Source: ZC4RG19 sp017577565 (GTDB lineage: Bacteria > Actinomycetota > Acidimicrobiia > Acidimicrobiales > VFJN01). Taken from it: 64,000 bases of DNA. How positions within the stretch are numbered: position 1 is the stretch's first letter; every line of letters starts with the position of its first letter. The DNA is taken from the NCBI GenBank assembly GCA_047459075.1, contig VSCH01000010.1:1-64000 (forward strand). Direction: 5' to 3'. A program made the position numbers and the translations under genes. Shown here piece after piece: positions 8,019-16,573 of this stretch. The notes under the pieces were generated by a model, which saw only the letters and a list, made by a program, of their open reading frames with translations, had not been told where the DNA came from and did not search any database.

Positions 8019-8807
8019 TCAGGCGGGGCGGACGGGCGCGACGCGCGCCTGCGGCGGGACGGCCGGGCGGGGCCGGCGGGCCACCACCGCCACGGCACCG
8101 GCGAGCGCCAGCGCCACCGCCGGCACCGGGCCGACGGCCGCGCCCGCGGCCACGGCCAGCACCGCGGCCTGCGTGGCCACGATGCCCCGCTGCGCCGCGG
8201 GCAGGGCGTGCTCGAGCCGCCGGTGCAGCGCCACCATCCGCTCGGGCGTCGTGAGCCGGACGCCGAGCAGGATGGCCAGCCCCCGCACCAGGCCGAACCC
8301 GGTCACCACCGCGAGCGCCGCCCACGGCGAGGCGGTGAGCGCCGCCAGGGCGATCATCAGGTAGACGGCCGATGTGGTCACGTAGGTGGCGAGCCCGACG
8401 CCGATCTGCCAGCCGAAGCCGCCCGCGTAGACCCAGCTGCGGAACTGGTCGAGCCAGGTCTCGTTCACCTGGCGGGTGTGGGCCGGGAGCCGGAACCCGC
8501 CGAGGGCGAGGTCCGACGCCAGGGTGACGGCGGCCAGGACCGCGGCGACGCCCAGCCGGGTCTCGGCGGGCAGGTCGAGCGCGCCGACCCCCGCCGCCAG
8601 CGGCACGACCAGCAGCCCCAGCGTGGCCCCGCCGAGCACGGCACCGGTCACGAACCAGGCGACGCTCGTGGCGTAGCGGTTGCCGCGGGCCTGCTCGCCG
8701 AGGGGTGTGATGGTCGACAGCATCGACAGGCCGCAGGGCGACCAGGTGGAGCGGGCGGCGGCGGCCACGGCGACGGTGGCCGCCAGGACGAGCAGCAGCG
8801 TCGACAT
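8019..8807 (-). CDS. Polytopic membrane protein resembling the CcdA/DsbD transmembrane domain
   Basis: The 262-residue protein has about six or more membrane helices. The segment WSPCGLSMLS after the first helix (Cys25) resembles the SPC-L motif in helix 1 of CcdA/DsbD thiol-electron transporters. However, no second cysteine exists in the protein, so the normal disulfide pair of CcdA cannot form and the electron-transfer role is doubtful. The ATG at 8807 is chosen because TAACAT (8815-8820) lies 7 bases upstream. It stands alone, convergent with bS22 and divergent from nothing obvious. Confidence 0.75.
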   Translation of the reverse strand: MSTLLLVLAATVAVAAAARSTWSPCGLSMLSTITPLGEQARGNRYATSVAWFVTGAVLGGATLGLLVVPLAAGVGALDLPAETRLGVAAVLAAVTLASDLALGGFRLPAHTRQVNETWLDQFRSWVYAGGFGWQIGVGLATYVTTSAVYLMIALAALTASPWAALAVVTGFGLVRGLAILLGVRLTTPERMVALHRRLEHALPAAQRGIVATQAAVLAVAAGAAVGPVPAVALALAGAVAVVARRPRPAVPPQARVAPVRPA

Positions 8808-8870
8808 GGCGCGGATGTTACGCACCGAGCGTGGCGCGATCGTGCCAATCCGCGCTGACCAGGGCTGCGG

Positions 8871-9578
8871 TCAGCCGTAGGCGGGGACGGTGCGGGTGAC
8901 GATGCGCCCCTCGCCGGGGAACGCGCCCTCGACGAACCAGGTCGAGCCCGACCCCGCCAGCCGCGGCGTCCGCCCCGTCGCCTCGCCGAGGGCGTCCCGG
9001 TAGGCGGCCAGCCGGGGCTCGACCGCCAGGGCCGCGGGCTCCAGGTCGTTGCCGCCCTCGCCCCGGGGGCCACCCAGCTCGTCCCACTTGGCGTACACCG
9101 CCGGCGTCGGGCAGCCGAACGGCGGCACGAGCAGCGTGTAGGTGCGGGGCTCGAACGGCAGCGGCTCGACCACCTCGCCGATGCCGGTCACCCGGGCCCG
9201 CCCGCCCCGCACGCAGAACGGCACGTCGGCGCCCAGGCGCACCGCCACCTCGAGGTCGTCGCAGCCGGCCCACCGCAGAACGGCGGCGGCGTCGGCCGAC
9301 CCGCCCCCCAGGCCGCCGCCCGGGGGGATGCGCTTGCGCAGGATCACGTGCGCCCGCCGGCCGACCGCCCGCAGCGCCCGGCTGACGAGGTCGTCGCCCG
9401 GGGCGGCACCGCCGAGGTCGCCCTCGACCACCTCGACGCCGTCGCCCTCGCGGAACTCCAGCTCGTCGGCCAGGTCGAGGCTCACCATCTCGGCGTCGAT
9501 CAGGTGGTAGCCGTCGGCCCGGACGCCGGTGACCCGCAGCGAGGTCGTCAGCTTGGCCGGGGCGGTGACGACGGTCAG
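8871..9578 (-). CDS. ispE: 4-diphosphocytidyl-2-C-methyl-D-erythritol kinase, probable CTG start
   Basis: This GHMP kinase phosphorylates CDP-methylerythritol in the non-mevalonate isoprenoid pathway. VTAPAKLTTSLRVTGVRADG is the N-terminal family motif and PPGGGLGGGSADAAAVL the glycine-rich ATP loop. LAGSGSTWF is the C-terminal GHMP motif. At about 235 residues it is shorter than most IspE proteins (280-310). No ATG, GTG or TTG occurs near the family N-terminus; the protein begins exactly at a CTG (9578) that overlaps the upstream stop as CTGA and has AGGAG five bases before it. The order rsmA, small membrane gene, ispE places it beside ribosome-maturation genes, a common arrangement in actinobacteria. 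Confidence 0.88.
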   Translation of the reverse strand: MTVVTAPAKLTTSLRVTGVRADGYHLIDAEMVSLDLADELEFREGDGVEVVEGDLGGAAPGDDLVSRALRAVGRRAHVILRKRIPPGGGLGGGSADAAAVLRWAGCDDLEVAVRLGADVPFCVRGGRARVTGIGEVVEPLPFEPRTYTLLVPPFGCPTPAVYAKWDELGGPRGEGGNDLEPAALAVEPRLAAYRDALGEATGRTPRLAGSGSTWFVEGAFPGEGRIVTRTVPAYG

Positions 9579-9916
9579 CCCGGCTCCTGGTTCCGGTGCA
9601 GCCACACGCCGACGGCCAGCAGCACGCCGGTGAAGAACACCCCGGTCCCCAGCTCGGGCATCGAGCCGAAGAAGCGGTCGGCGAAGTCGCCGTAGTCGTC
9701 GTCCGCCAGCACGTAGAGGAACTTGAGGGCGTACAGGCCCAGCACCACCCAGGCGCCGATGGCCACCAGCTTGGCCAGGTCGAGCGGCTTCCTCGGTGCC
9801 GTGTACCCGGCGTAGGGCTGCTGCTGGTAGGGCTGGTAGGGCTGCTGCGGGTACTGCGGCGCGGGCTGGCCCTGGTCGCCCGACTGCTGACCGTACGGGC
9901 CCTGCGGGTTGCTCAT
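9575..9916 (-). CDS. Small membrane protein with Pro/Gln/Tyr-rich N-terminus
   Basis: The 113-residue protein begins with a disordered QPYQPYQQQPYAGY-like tail (residues 1-42), followed by two membrane helices (KLVAIGAWVVLGLYALKFLY and TGVFFTGVLLAVGVWL). Function unknown. Its ATG overlaps the rsmA stop as ATGA, GGAGGG precedes it, and its own stop overlaps the ispE start, so the three genes are translationally coupled. Confidence 0.8.
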   Translation of the reverse strand: MSNPQGPYGQQSGDQGQPAPQYPQQPYQPYQQQPYAGYTAPRKPLDLAKLVAIGAWVVLGLYALKFLYVLADDDYGDFADRFFGSMPELGTGVFFTGVLLAVGVWLHRNQEPG

Positions 9917-10749
9917 GACCCTCCACCCTGCCACACGGCGCGGGCCAGCCTGTCCCACGCCGCCAGGTCGAGCTGCTCGGGCCGGGCCTGCGGCGACACG
10001 CCGGCCCGCTCGAAGGCCGCGGCGTCGACCAGCCCGGCCAGCGACCGCCGCAGCATCTTGCGCCGCTGGCCGAACGCGGCCTCGACCAGGCGGAAGAGCC
10101 GGTCGGGGTCGGTCGCCACCCGCGGCGCCGGCAGCCGCCGCAGGCGCACGAGGGCGGACTCGACCCGGGGCCGGGGCACGAACACGGTGGGCGGCACCCG
10201 CCCGACGACCTCGGCGTCGGCCCGGTAGGCGACCTTGACCGAGGGGATGCCGTAGGCGGGGTCGCCGGGCGCGGCCGCCAGCCGCTCGGCCACCTCGCGC
10301 TGGACCATCACCAGCATCGACGTGATGGCCGGCACCTGCTCGAGCAGCCGGAGCACGAGCGGCGTGGCGACGTTGTAGGGCAGGTTGGCGACGAGCGTCC
10401 ACGGACGGTCGGCGGACCCGTCGCCCAGCAGCTCGTCCCAGTCGAGCGTCAGGGCGTCGCCGTGGACGATGCGCACGCCGTGGGGGGCGACGACCCGCTG
10501 GAGCACGGGCAGGAGGTGGCGGTCGAGCTCGACGGCGGTGACCTCCGCCCCCGTCTCGACGAGCGCGAGCGTCAGCGACCCCAGCCCCGGGCCGACCTCC
10601 ACCACCCGGTCGCCCGGCCCGACGCCGGCCAGCCGGGCGATGCGCCGCACGGTGTTGGGGTCGGCGACGAAGTTCTGGCCCAGGGCGCGGCTGGGCGCGA
10701 GGCCGAGCTCGTCGAGCAGCTCGCGGACCTGCCGCCGGCTGAGGGTCAC
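9913..10749 (-). CDS. rsmA: 16S rRNA (adenine1518-N6/adenine1519-N6)-dimethyltransferase
   Basis: RsmA (KsgA) dimethylates two adjacent adenines in the 3' hairpin of 16S rRNA during 30S maturation. LGQNFVADP is the entry motif, VVEVGPGLGSLT the SAM site and VANLPYNVATPLV the catalytic NLPY motif; length 278 matches the family. The GTG at 10749 is preceded at 6 bases by TAGCCT (10756-10761) and no Shine-Dalgarno sequence, suggesting a leaderless message for the rsmA/ispE operon. Confidence 0.96.
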   Translation of the reverse strand: MTLSRRQVRELLDELGLAPSRALGQNFVADPNTVRRIARLAGVGPGDRVVEVGPGLGSLTLALVETGAEVTAVELDRHLLPVLQRVVAPHGVRIVHGDALTLDWDELLGDGSADRPWTLVANLPYNVATPLVLRLLEQVPAITSMLVMVQREVAERLAAAPGDPAYGIPSVKVAYRADAEVVGRVPPTVFVPRPRVESALVRLRRLPAPRVATDPDRLFRLVEAAFGQRRKMLRRSLAGLVDAAAFERAGVSPQARPEQLDLAAWDRLARAVWQGGGS

Positions 10750-10777
10750 ACCGGGAGGCTAGGGGCGCCGGCCGGGC

Positions 10778-11557
10778 TCACCCCGCCAGGCGGTAGACCC
10801 GCTCGGCGTTCTCCCAGCTGGCCCGGGCCACCACGTCGACCTCGACGCCCATCGCCCCGGCGACCGCCGCGCCGACGAGCGGCACCAGCGCCGGCCGGTT
10901 CGGCCTCCCCCGGTGCGGCACGGGCGCCAGGTAGGGGCTGTCGGTCTCGACCAGCACCCGGTCGAGGGGGCAGATGGCGGCGGCCGCCCGCACGTCGTCG
11001 GCCCCCGTGAACGTCACGATGCCGGAGAAGGACAGGTGCCCGCCCCGGTCCAGGCAGGCCCGGGCCTCCGCCGGCCCGCCGGTGAAGCAGTGGAACACCG
11101 TGCGCTCGGGCACGCCCTCGGCGTCGAGCACGGCGAAGGTGTCCTCCCACGCCTCGCGGGTGTGGACGACCAGCGCCAGGTCGTGCTCGTGGGCCAGGGC
11201 CACCTGGGCGGCGAACACCTCGCGCTGCACGGGGCGGGGCGAGTGGTCGTAGTGGTAGTCGAGGCCGCACTCCCCCACCGCCACGACGCCGGGCTCGCCC
11301 AGCAGCTCGGCGATGCCGTCGAGGCCGTGCTCGGCCTCGTGGGGGTGCACCCCCACCGTCGCCCACACGACGCCGGGGTGGCGGGCGGCGACCGCCACCG
11401 CCTCGGCCGAGCGGCGGCGGTCGGTCCCGACCGTGATCATGCGCTCGACCCCCGCCGCCCGGGCCTCGGCGACCGTGGCGTCGACGGCCGCCGGGTCGGG
11501 CGGGCCGTCGCCCTCCCAGCCCAGGTGGCAGTGGTCGTCGGTCCAGCGCGGCGCCAC
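10778..11557 (-). CDS. TatD-family metal-dependent hydrolase (DNase)
   Basis: A TIM-barrel amidohydrolase-superfamily nuclease of 259 residues. Metal ligands are visible as DDHCHL (His9, His11), GECGLDYHYD, VVHTREAW, FHCFTGG and ETDSPYLAP. TatD proteins degrade DNA from the 3' end in repair. It follows metG by 6 bases and precedes rsmA, the conserved metG-tatD-rsmA order. Confidence 0.95.
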   Translation of the reverse strand: MAPRWTDDHCHLGWEGDGPPDPAAVDATVAEARAAGVERMITVGTDRRRSAEAVAVAARHPGVVWATVGVHPHEAEHGLDGIAELLGEPGVVAVGECGLDYHYDHSPRPVQREVFAAQVALAHEHDLALVVHTREAWEDTFAVLDAEGVPERTVFHCFTGGPAEARACLDRGGHLSFSGIVTFTGADDVRAAAAICPLDRVLVETDSPYLAPVPHRGRPNRPALVPLVGAAVAGAMGVEVDVVARASWENAERVYRLAG

Positions 11558-11563
11558 GGCGGC

Positions 11564-13078
11564 TCAGGCCGACGGGGTCAGCCGCGGGAACAGCGGCGCC
11601 CCCTTGGTGACCGGCAGGCCGCCCGGGTAGCCGCCCCAGGCGGCGGCCGCGGGCAGCCGCTGGTCGGACGGCGAGCCGGGCAGGCCGATCCGCCGCCACG
11701 CCTCCTCGGACGCGGCGGGGATGGCCGGGCTGGCCAGCACCGACACGATCCGCAGCGCCTCGAGCGCGTCGCCGAGCACCGCCTCGACCTCGGGGCCCGG
11801 GTCCATCTTCCAGGGCTCCGTGGCCTCGAGCAGGGCGTTCGTCTCGCGCACCAGCCGCCAGGTGGCCTCCAGCGCCTGCGAGGGCGCGAACTCGTCCCAG
11901 GCCCGCGCCGCGGCCTCGTAGGCCTCGGCCGCCACCGGGGCGAGCGGGCTGTCGGCGCGCGGCGCCGGGCCGGTGCCACCGCACTTCTTGCCGACGACCG
12001 TCGCCACCCGGGACAGCAGGTTGCCGAAGTTGTTGGCGAGGTCGCCGTTGTAGCGGTCGACCATGCGCTCGTAGCTGAAGTCGCCGTCCGGGCCGACGGG
12101 CACGTCCCGCAGGAAGTGGTAGCGGAAGCCGTCGACGCCGAACTCCTCGACCAGGTCGGCCGGCGCGATCTGGTTGAGGCGGGTCTTGCTCATCTTCTCG
12201 CCGCCGACGAGCAGGAACCCGTGGACGGTGACGTCCTGCGGCGGCTCGAGGCCGGCGGCCAGCAGCATCGCCGGCCAGTAGACGCAGTGGAAGCGCAGGA
12301 TGTCCTTGCCGATGATGTGGTGGCTGGCCGGCCACCAGCTGGCGAAGCGCTCGTCGTCCTCGCCGAAGCCGATGGCGGTCAGGTAGTTGACCAGCGCGTC
12401 GAACCAGACGTAGGTGACCTGCGACGGGTCCCACGGGATGGGGACGCCCCAGGTGATCGAGCTGCGGCTGATCGAGAAGTCCTCGAGGCCGCCGCGGATG
12501 AACCCGAGCGCCTCGTTGCGCTTGGTCTCGGGCCGGACGAAGCCGGGGTGCTCGGCGTACCAGTCGAGCAGCGGCTCCTGGAACCGGGACAGCTTGAAGA
12601 ACCAGTTGTCTTCCTTGACCCGCTCGACGGGCCGCTCGTGGATGGGGCAGAGCTCGCCGTCGATCAGCTCGTCGGGCGTGTAGTACGCCTCGCAGGCCAC
12701 GCAGTAGAGGCCCTCGTAGGTGCCGAGCTCGATGTGGCCGTTGTCGTAGACGCGCTGCAGGAGCTCCTGCACCGCCCGGTGGTGGCGCGGCTCGCTGGTG
12801 CGGATGAAGTCGTCGTTGGAGATGGCGAGCTGCGCCCACGCGTCGCGGAACCGCTCGGCGGTGACGTCGGCCCACTCCTTGGGCGTCATGCCCCGCGCCT
12901 CGGCCGCGCGCTGCACCTTCAGGCCGTGCTCGTCGGTGCCGGTCAGGAAGAACGTCTCGTCACCGAGCAGGCGGTGCCAGCGGGCCATCGCGTCGGCGAT
13001 GACCGTCGTGTAGGCGTGGCCGATGTGGGGGGCGTCGTTGACGTAGTAGATCGGGGTCGTCACGTAGAAGCGGGCCAC
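11564..13078 (-). CDS. metG: Methionine--tRNA ligase
   Basis: Class I synthetase of 504 residues that charges tRNA-Met. It has the HIGH signature (APHIGHAYTT), the KMSKT signature (GGEKMSKTRLN), an insertion with CVACEAYY...CPIH and a helical anticodon-binding domain. It lacks the C-terminal dimerisation/EMAP domain, as usual for actinobacterial MetRS. The GTG start has TAGCCT (13085-13090) exactly 6 bases upstream and no Shine-Dalgarno sequence. Confidence 0.97.
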   Translation of the reverse strand: MARFYVTTPIYYVNDAPHIGHAYTTVIADAMARWHRLLGDETFFLTGTDEHGLKVQRAAEARGMTPKEWADVTAERFRDAWAQLAISNDDFIRTSEPRHHRAVQELLQRVYDNGHIELGTYEGLYCVACEAYYTPDELIDGELCPIHERPVERVKEDNWFFKLSRFQEPLLDWYAEHPGFVRPETKRNEALGFIRGGLEDFSISRSSITWGVPIPWDPSQVTYVWFDALVNYLTAIGFGEDDERFASWWPASHHIIGKDILRFHCVYWPAMLLAAGLEPPQDVTVHGFLLVGGEKMSKTRLNQIAPADLVEEFGVDGFRYHFLRDVPVGPDGDFSYERMVDRYNGDLANNFGNLLSRVATVVGKKCGGTGPAPRADSPLAPVAAEAYEAAARAWDEFAPSQALEATWRLVRETNALLEATEPWKMDPGPEVEAVLGDALEALRIVSVLASPAIPAASEEAWRRIGLPGSPSDQRLPAAAAWGGYPGGLPVTKGAPLFPRLTPSA

Positions 13079-13207
13079 GGGCTCAGGCTACTGCCGGTCG
13101 CCACGGTCCCGATCACGAGTTCCACCGCCGGTGCCGGGCCCGTCCACCAGCCCTCCGGGGCCGTCGGCCACACTGTCGTCGATGGACAGCCCCGGCGTGG
13201 GGGTGGG

Positions 13208-13300
13208 TAACCTGGCCCGACCGATCAGCCGGGGCCACCCAGGGCGCGAAGCAGCTGAGGGCGCGCCCGCCGAGGTCGCCGCGATCCTGGAGGAACGACC
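13208..13300 (+). promoter_or_regulatory. Candidate promoter and structured leader of the acyltransferase gene
   Basis: TAACCT (13208-13213) is a plausible -10 box. The following leader of about 80 bases contains a perfect 7-bp stem GGGCGCG/CGCGCCC (13242-13248 with 13262-13268) and ends in GGAGG (13289-13293), seven bases before the CTG start. No known riboswitch could be assigned by eye. Confidence 0.35.
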
Positions 13301-16063
13301 CTGAGCCCTTCGCAACGACCGCCGTCCGGGCGGCGGGCGAGCGATCGCGCCGCTGCCGAGCGGGCCGCCCGCGCCCGTGCCGAGCGCGACCGGGGGCGCG
13401 GGGGCCGGGGCGCGCCCCCGCCCGACGCCCGGGGCGACGCCCCGCCGCGCCGGGCCGCCGGCGACGGGACGCCGCCGGCGTGGCAGCAGCAGCTCAGCGG
13501 CTGGCGGGGCGGCGGGGCGCCGCCCGATCCCCGCGCCCGCCGGTCCGGCGGCGGGCGCCCGGCGTGGGACGCCGGTGCACCCCCGGCCCGCGAGCCCGGG
13601 CGGGGCCGCGGCTGGGCGACCCGCGACCGCCAGCCCCCGCCCCGGCGGGGCGCCGACGACTGGGACGACGACCTGGCCGACCCGAGCGAGCTGTCCTCGT
13701 GGCGCCGGCGCCCCGCGCCGGGACCGGCCGAGCCGGCGCCGACCGGGCGGCCCCGTCGTGCCCCCGACCCCCGGCGGGCACCCGACCAGCGCCGCGCCCC
13801 GGACCCCCGCCGGGCGCCGGGACCGCCCCTCGCCGGGGCCCGGCGCCCCGGCGCCGCGCCCCCCGGCGCCGCACCTGCGGCCCGCGCCCCCGGGGCGGGC
13901 CGGCGGGGTCGCCCGGGCGTCCCCGACCCGGTCGGCGCGGACGTGCCCACGGGCCAGGTCGAGGCCGTCGGCGCCGCCACCCAGGTCCTGCAGCCCGAGG
14001 CGCCGGAGGCCGCCCCCGCGCCGACCGCCGACGGCGGCCCGCCGCCCGGGCCTGGTCGCGCGCGGGCGCCGCGGGGCCGGCCCCGCGCCGACCGGCGCCG
14101 GAGGGCGGCCGAACCCGGGCCGCGCCCCCAGCTCCCCGACATGCCGGCCCTCGACGGCCTGCGGGCCGTCGCCCTGCTGGCGATCCTCGCGTTCCACCAG
14201 GGCTTCGACCTCGCCGGCGGCGGGTTCCTCGGCATCTCGTCGTTCCTCACCCTGTCGGGCTTCCTGCTCGCGACCTCGATGCTCGCCGAGTGGTCGCAGA
14301 ACGGCCGGCTGGCCCTCGGGCGCCTCTGGCTGCAGCGGGCCCGCCGCCTCGGCCCGCCGCTGGTGCTCACCCTGGCCGCCGTCGTCGTGCTCCAGGTCGT
14401 CCTGCGCGTCGGCTCGGGGCCCGGCTACAAGGTCGACGTCCTGGCCGCCCTCGGCCAAGCGCTCAACTGGCGGTTCGCGCTGTCCGACGACGGCTTCGCC
14501 CGGGTGCTCATCGACCCCTCGCCGGTCCAGCACCTGTGGGGGCTGTCGGTCCTCGCCCAGCTGACCCTCGTCCTGCCGCCGGTCTTCGCCGGCGTCATGC
14601 GGCTCACCGGGCGGCACTGGCGCCTCGCCGGCGCGCTCTTCGGGGCGGCCGCCGTGGCCAGCTTCGCCGGCGCCGCGTTCGTCGCCGACCGGTTCGGGAA
14701 CGAGAGCTGGGCCTACTTCGGCACCCACACCCGGGCCGGCGAGCTGCTGGTCGGCGTCACCCTCGGCTTCGTCGTGCTCAGCCCCGCGGTGCGGGGCATC
14801 GTCGGCTCGCCCCGGGGCCTGGCCGCGCTGCGCTACGGGGCGCCGGCCGCCCTGCTCGTCCTGGCCGTGCTCTGGTCGACGACGGGCCTCTACAGCAGCA
14901 ACCTCTTCCGGGGCGTCACCGCGCTCAACGCGGTGCTGACCGCCTGGATCGTCTTCTCGGCCACCGTGCCGGGCCCGCTCACCACCGCGCTCGGCAGCCT
15001 GCCGCTGCGCACCCTCGGCCGCCTCAGCTACGCGGCCTTCCTCCTCCACTGGCCCCTGTTCCTGCTGCTCGACCACGACCGCATCGGGCTCGAGGGGCCG
15101 CCGCTGTTCCTCGTCCGGGTCGCGGCGACGCTGGTGGCGGCCGCCGCGGTGACCTACGGCCTCGAGCGCCCGGTCCGCCGGCGGGTGCCGGAGCGCACGG
15201 CGGGCGTCGCCGTCGCCGGGGCGCTGGCCGTGGTGGCCGCCGCGGCCGCCGTGCTGCCCGAGCAGCCGCCGCCCGGCGTCCACCTCGCGGTCGACGACGG
15301 CCGGGGCGCCGGCGACCTCGACGTCGTCGTGCCCACGGGCGACGAGGTCGCCTCGGTGGTGGTCGTGGGCGACTCGCTCGCCGCCTCCCTCGTCCCCGGC
15401 TTCGAGGCCTGGAACGCCGAGCACCCCGACGAGCAGGTCCGGGTGCACACCCACGTCGCCGAGGACTGCCCGCTGTCCGCGCCCGGCCCGGTGCGCCTGG
15501 CGGGCCGGACGATCGGCGAGGACGTCGCCTGCCTCGGCTTCGAGGCCCGCCTGCCGATCCTGCTCGAGGAGGCCGACCCCGACGTCGTCGTGGTCGTGCC
15601 CAGCGTGGCCGACCTGGGCGAGCGGGAGATCGACCGCGAGTGGGCGCACCTCGGGGACGTCGTGTTCGACGACTGGCTGTGGCAGGAGCTCACCGACCTC
15701 GCCGGCACCCTCGAGGGCGCCGGCGTGCCGGTCGTGTGGACGACCGCGCCCCACGTGCGCCTGGCGCCGGCGGACGAGGGCGACTGGACGACGGTCGCGG
15801 AGAACGACCCCGCCCGGGTCGACCGGCTCAACGAGATCGTGCGGGCCGTCGTCGCCGGCCGGGACGGGTCGGTCGTCGCCGACCTGGGCGCCTGGGCCCA
15901 GCGCCTGCCCCGGGGCGAGTTCGGGCCCGACCACCGGGCCGAGGGCCGCGACCTCACCGAGGCCGGCGCCACCAGCGCCGTGTCCTGGCTCGTGCCCGAA
16001 CTGCGGGCCGTCCTGGACGGCGGCGACGGGGGTGAGGACGCCGCCCCGGCCGACGGCGGCTGA
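13301..16063 (+). CDS. Membrane acyltransferase (OafA/YrhL type) fused to an SGNH-like domain; probable CTG start
   Basis: The 920-residue protein has three parts. Residues 1-270 are disordered and rich in Arg, Pro and Ala, with repeated RRAPDPRRAPDQ-like units and a DDWDDDLADPSELSSW patch. Residues 280-630 are the acyltransferase-3 domain (ALDGLRAVALLAILAFHQG, then about ten helices), which O-acylates envelope polysaccharides. The C-terminal part has a GDSL-like motif (VVVVGDSLAASL, Ser692). At the place of the usual catalytic Asp-x-x-His the sequence reads GRDLTEAGA, with Asp884 where His is expected, so esterase activity is doubtful. No ATG, GTG or TTG lies in frame between the upstream stop and 13943. 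The CTG at 13301 has GGAGG seven bases before it; otherwise the GTG at 13943 would start a 706-residue protein. Confidence 0.82.
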   Translation: MSPSQRPPSGRRASDRAAAERAARARAERDRGRGGRGAPPPDARGDAPPRRAAGDGTPPAWQQQLSGWRGGGAPPDPRARRSGGGRPAWDAGAPPAREPGRGRGWATRDRQPPPRRGADDWDDDLADPSELSSWRRRPAPGPAEPAPTGRPRRAPDPRRAPDQRRAPDPRRAPGPPLAGARRPGAAPPGAAPAARAPGAGRRGRPGVPDPVGADVPTGQVEAVGAATQVLQPEAPEAAPAPTADGGPPPGPGRARAPRGRPRADRRRRAAEPGPRPQLPDMPALDGLRAVALLAILAFHQGFDLAGGGFLGISSFLTLSGFLLATSMLAEWSQNGRLALGRLWLQRARRLGPPLVLTLAAVVVLQVVLRVGSGPGYKVDVLAALGQALNWRFALSDDGFARVLIDPSPVQHLWGLSVLAQLTLVLPPVFAGVMRLTGRHWRLAGALFGAAAVASFAGAAFVADRFGNESWAYFGTHTRAGELLVGVTLGFVVLSPAVRGIVGSPRGLAALRYGAPAALLVLAVLWSTTGLYSSNLFRGVTALNAVLTAWIVFSATVPGPLTTALGSLPLRTLGRLSYAAFLLHWPLFLLLDHDRIGLEGPPLFLVRVAATLVAAAAVTYGLERPVRRRVPERTAGVAVAGALAVVAAAAAVLPEQPPPGVHLAVDDGRGAGDLDVVVPTGDEVASVVVVGDSLAASLVPGFEAWNAEHPDEQVRVHTHVAEDCPLSAPGPVRLAGRTIGEDVACLGFEARLPILLEEADPDVVVVVPSVADLGEREIDREWAHLGDVVFDDWLWQELTDLAGTLEGAGVPVVWTTAPHVRLAPADEGDWTTVAENDPARVDRLNEIVRAVVAGRDGSVVADLGAWAQRLPRGEFGPDHRAEGRDLTEAGATSAVSWLVPELRAVLDGGDGGEDAAPADGG

Positions 16064-16081
16064 GGTCGCCGAGGGGGGCCG

Positions 16082-16522
16082 GTGGCGCGCATCCGCGTCG
16101 AGCGGGTCGTGGACGCGCCGCCGGCCACGGTGTGGGACCGGCTCGCCGACATCGCCGACCACGTCAGCTGGATGGCCGACGCGGTCGCCATCCGCTTCAC
16201 CGGCGACCGGCGCCGGGGCGTGGGCACGGCGTTCACCTGCGAGACGCGCGTCGGCCCGCTGCGGACGCTCGACGTCATGGAGGTCACCGACTGGGAGGAG
16301 GGCCGCCTGATCGGCGTGCGCCACGCCGGCGTGGTCACGGGCACCGGCCGCTTCCTGCTGGGGCCCGAGCCCGGCGGCCGCAGCCGGGTCGTCTGGGAGG
16401 AGGACCTGCGGTTCCCCTGGTGGCTCGGCGGCCCGGTCGGCGCCGTGCTCGGGCGCCCCGTGCTGCGGCGCCTGTGGCGGGGCAACCTGCGCCGGCTGGC
16501 CGAGCGGGTGGCGGCGGGCTGA
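16082..16522 (+). CDS. SRPBCC (START/polyketide-cyclase fold) protein
   Basis: A 146-residue single-domain protein of the START-like superfamily, which binds hydrophobic ligands. RVERVVDAPPATVWDRLADI is the typical first strand and helix; the C-terminal long helix contains RLWRGNLRRLAERV. The GTG start has a GAGGGGG Shine-Dalgarno sequence. It follows the acyltransferase gene by 18 bases and may share its transcript. The ligand is unknown. Confidence 0.88.
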   Translation: MARIRVERVVDAPPATVWDRLADIADHVSWMADAVAIRFTGDRRRGVGTAFTCETRVGPLRTLDVMEVTDWEEGRLIGVRHAGVVTGTGRFLLGPEPGGRSRVVWEEDLRFPWWLGGPVGAVLGRPVLRRLWRGNLRRLAERVAAG

Positions 16523-16573
16523 CCCGGCGAGCCGGCCCGCGCGACCGGACGGGCGGGCGGCCGGGGCGCCCGG

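Noticed and set aside
8820..8850. TTGGCA as a -35 box for the CcdA-like gene
   Set aside because: It is 22 bases from the TAACAT box, too far for a normal promoter.
13208..13300. Firm assignment of a c-di-GMP (GEMM) or ydaO riboswitch
   Set aside because: Only fragments such as GCGAAGC resemble the consensus and the conserved adenines and tetraloop receptor are missing; reported only as a structured leader.
13088..16324. A 1078-codon open frame on the minus strand opposite the acyltransferase gene
   Set aside because: It is an artefact of high GC: low-complexity Arg/Gly/Ala/Pro composition, no domain, and it lies opposite a gene with clear family motifs.
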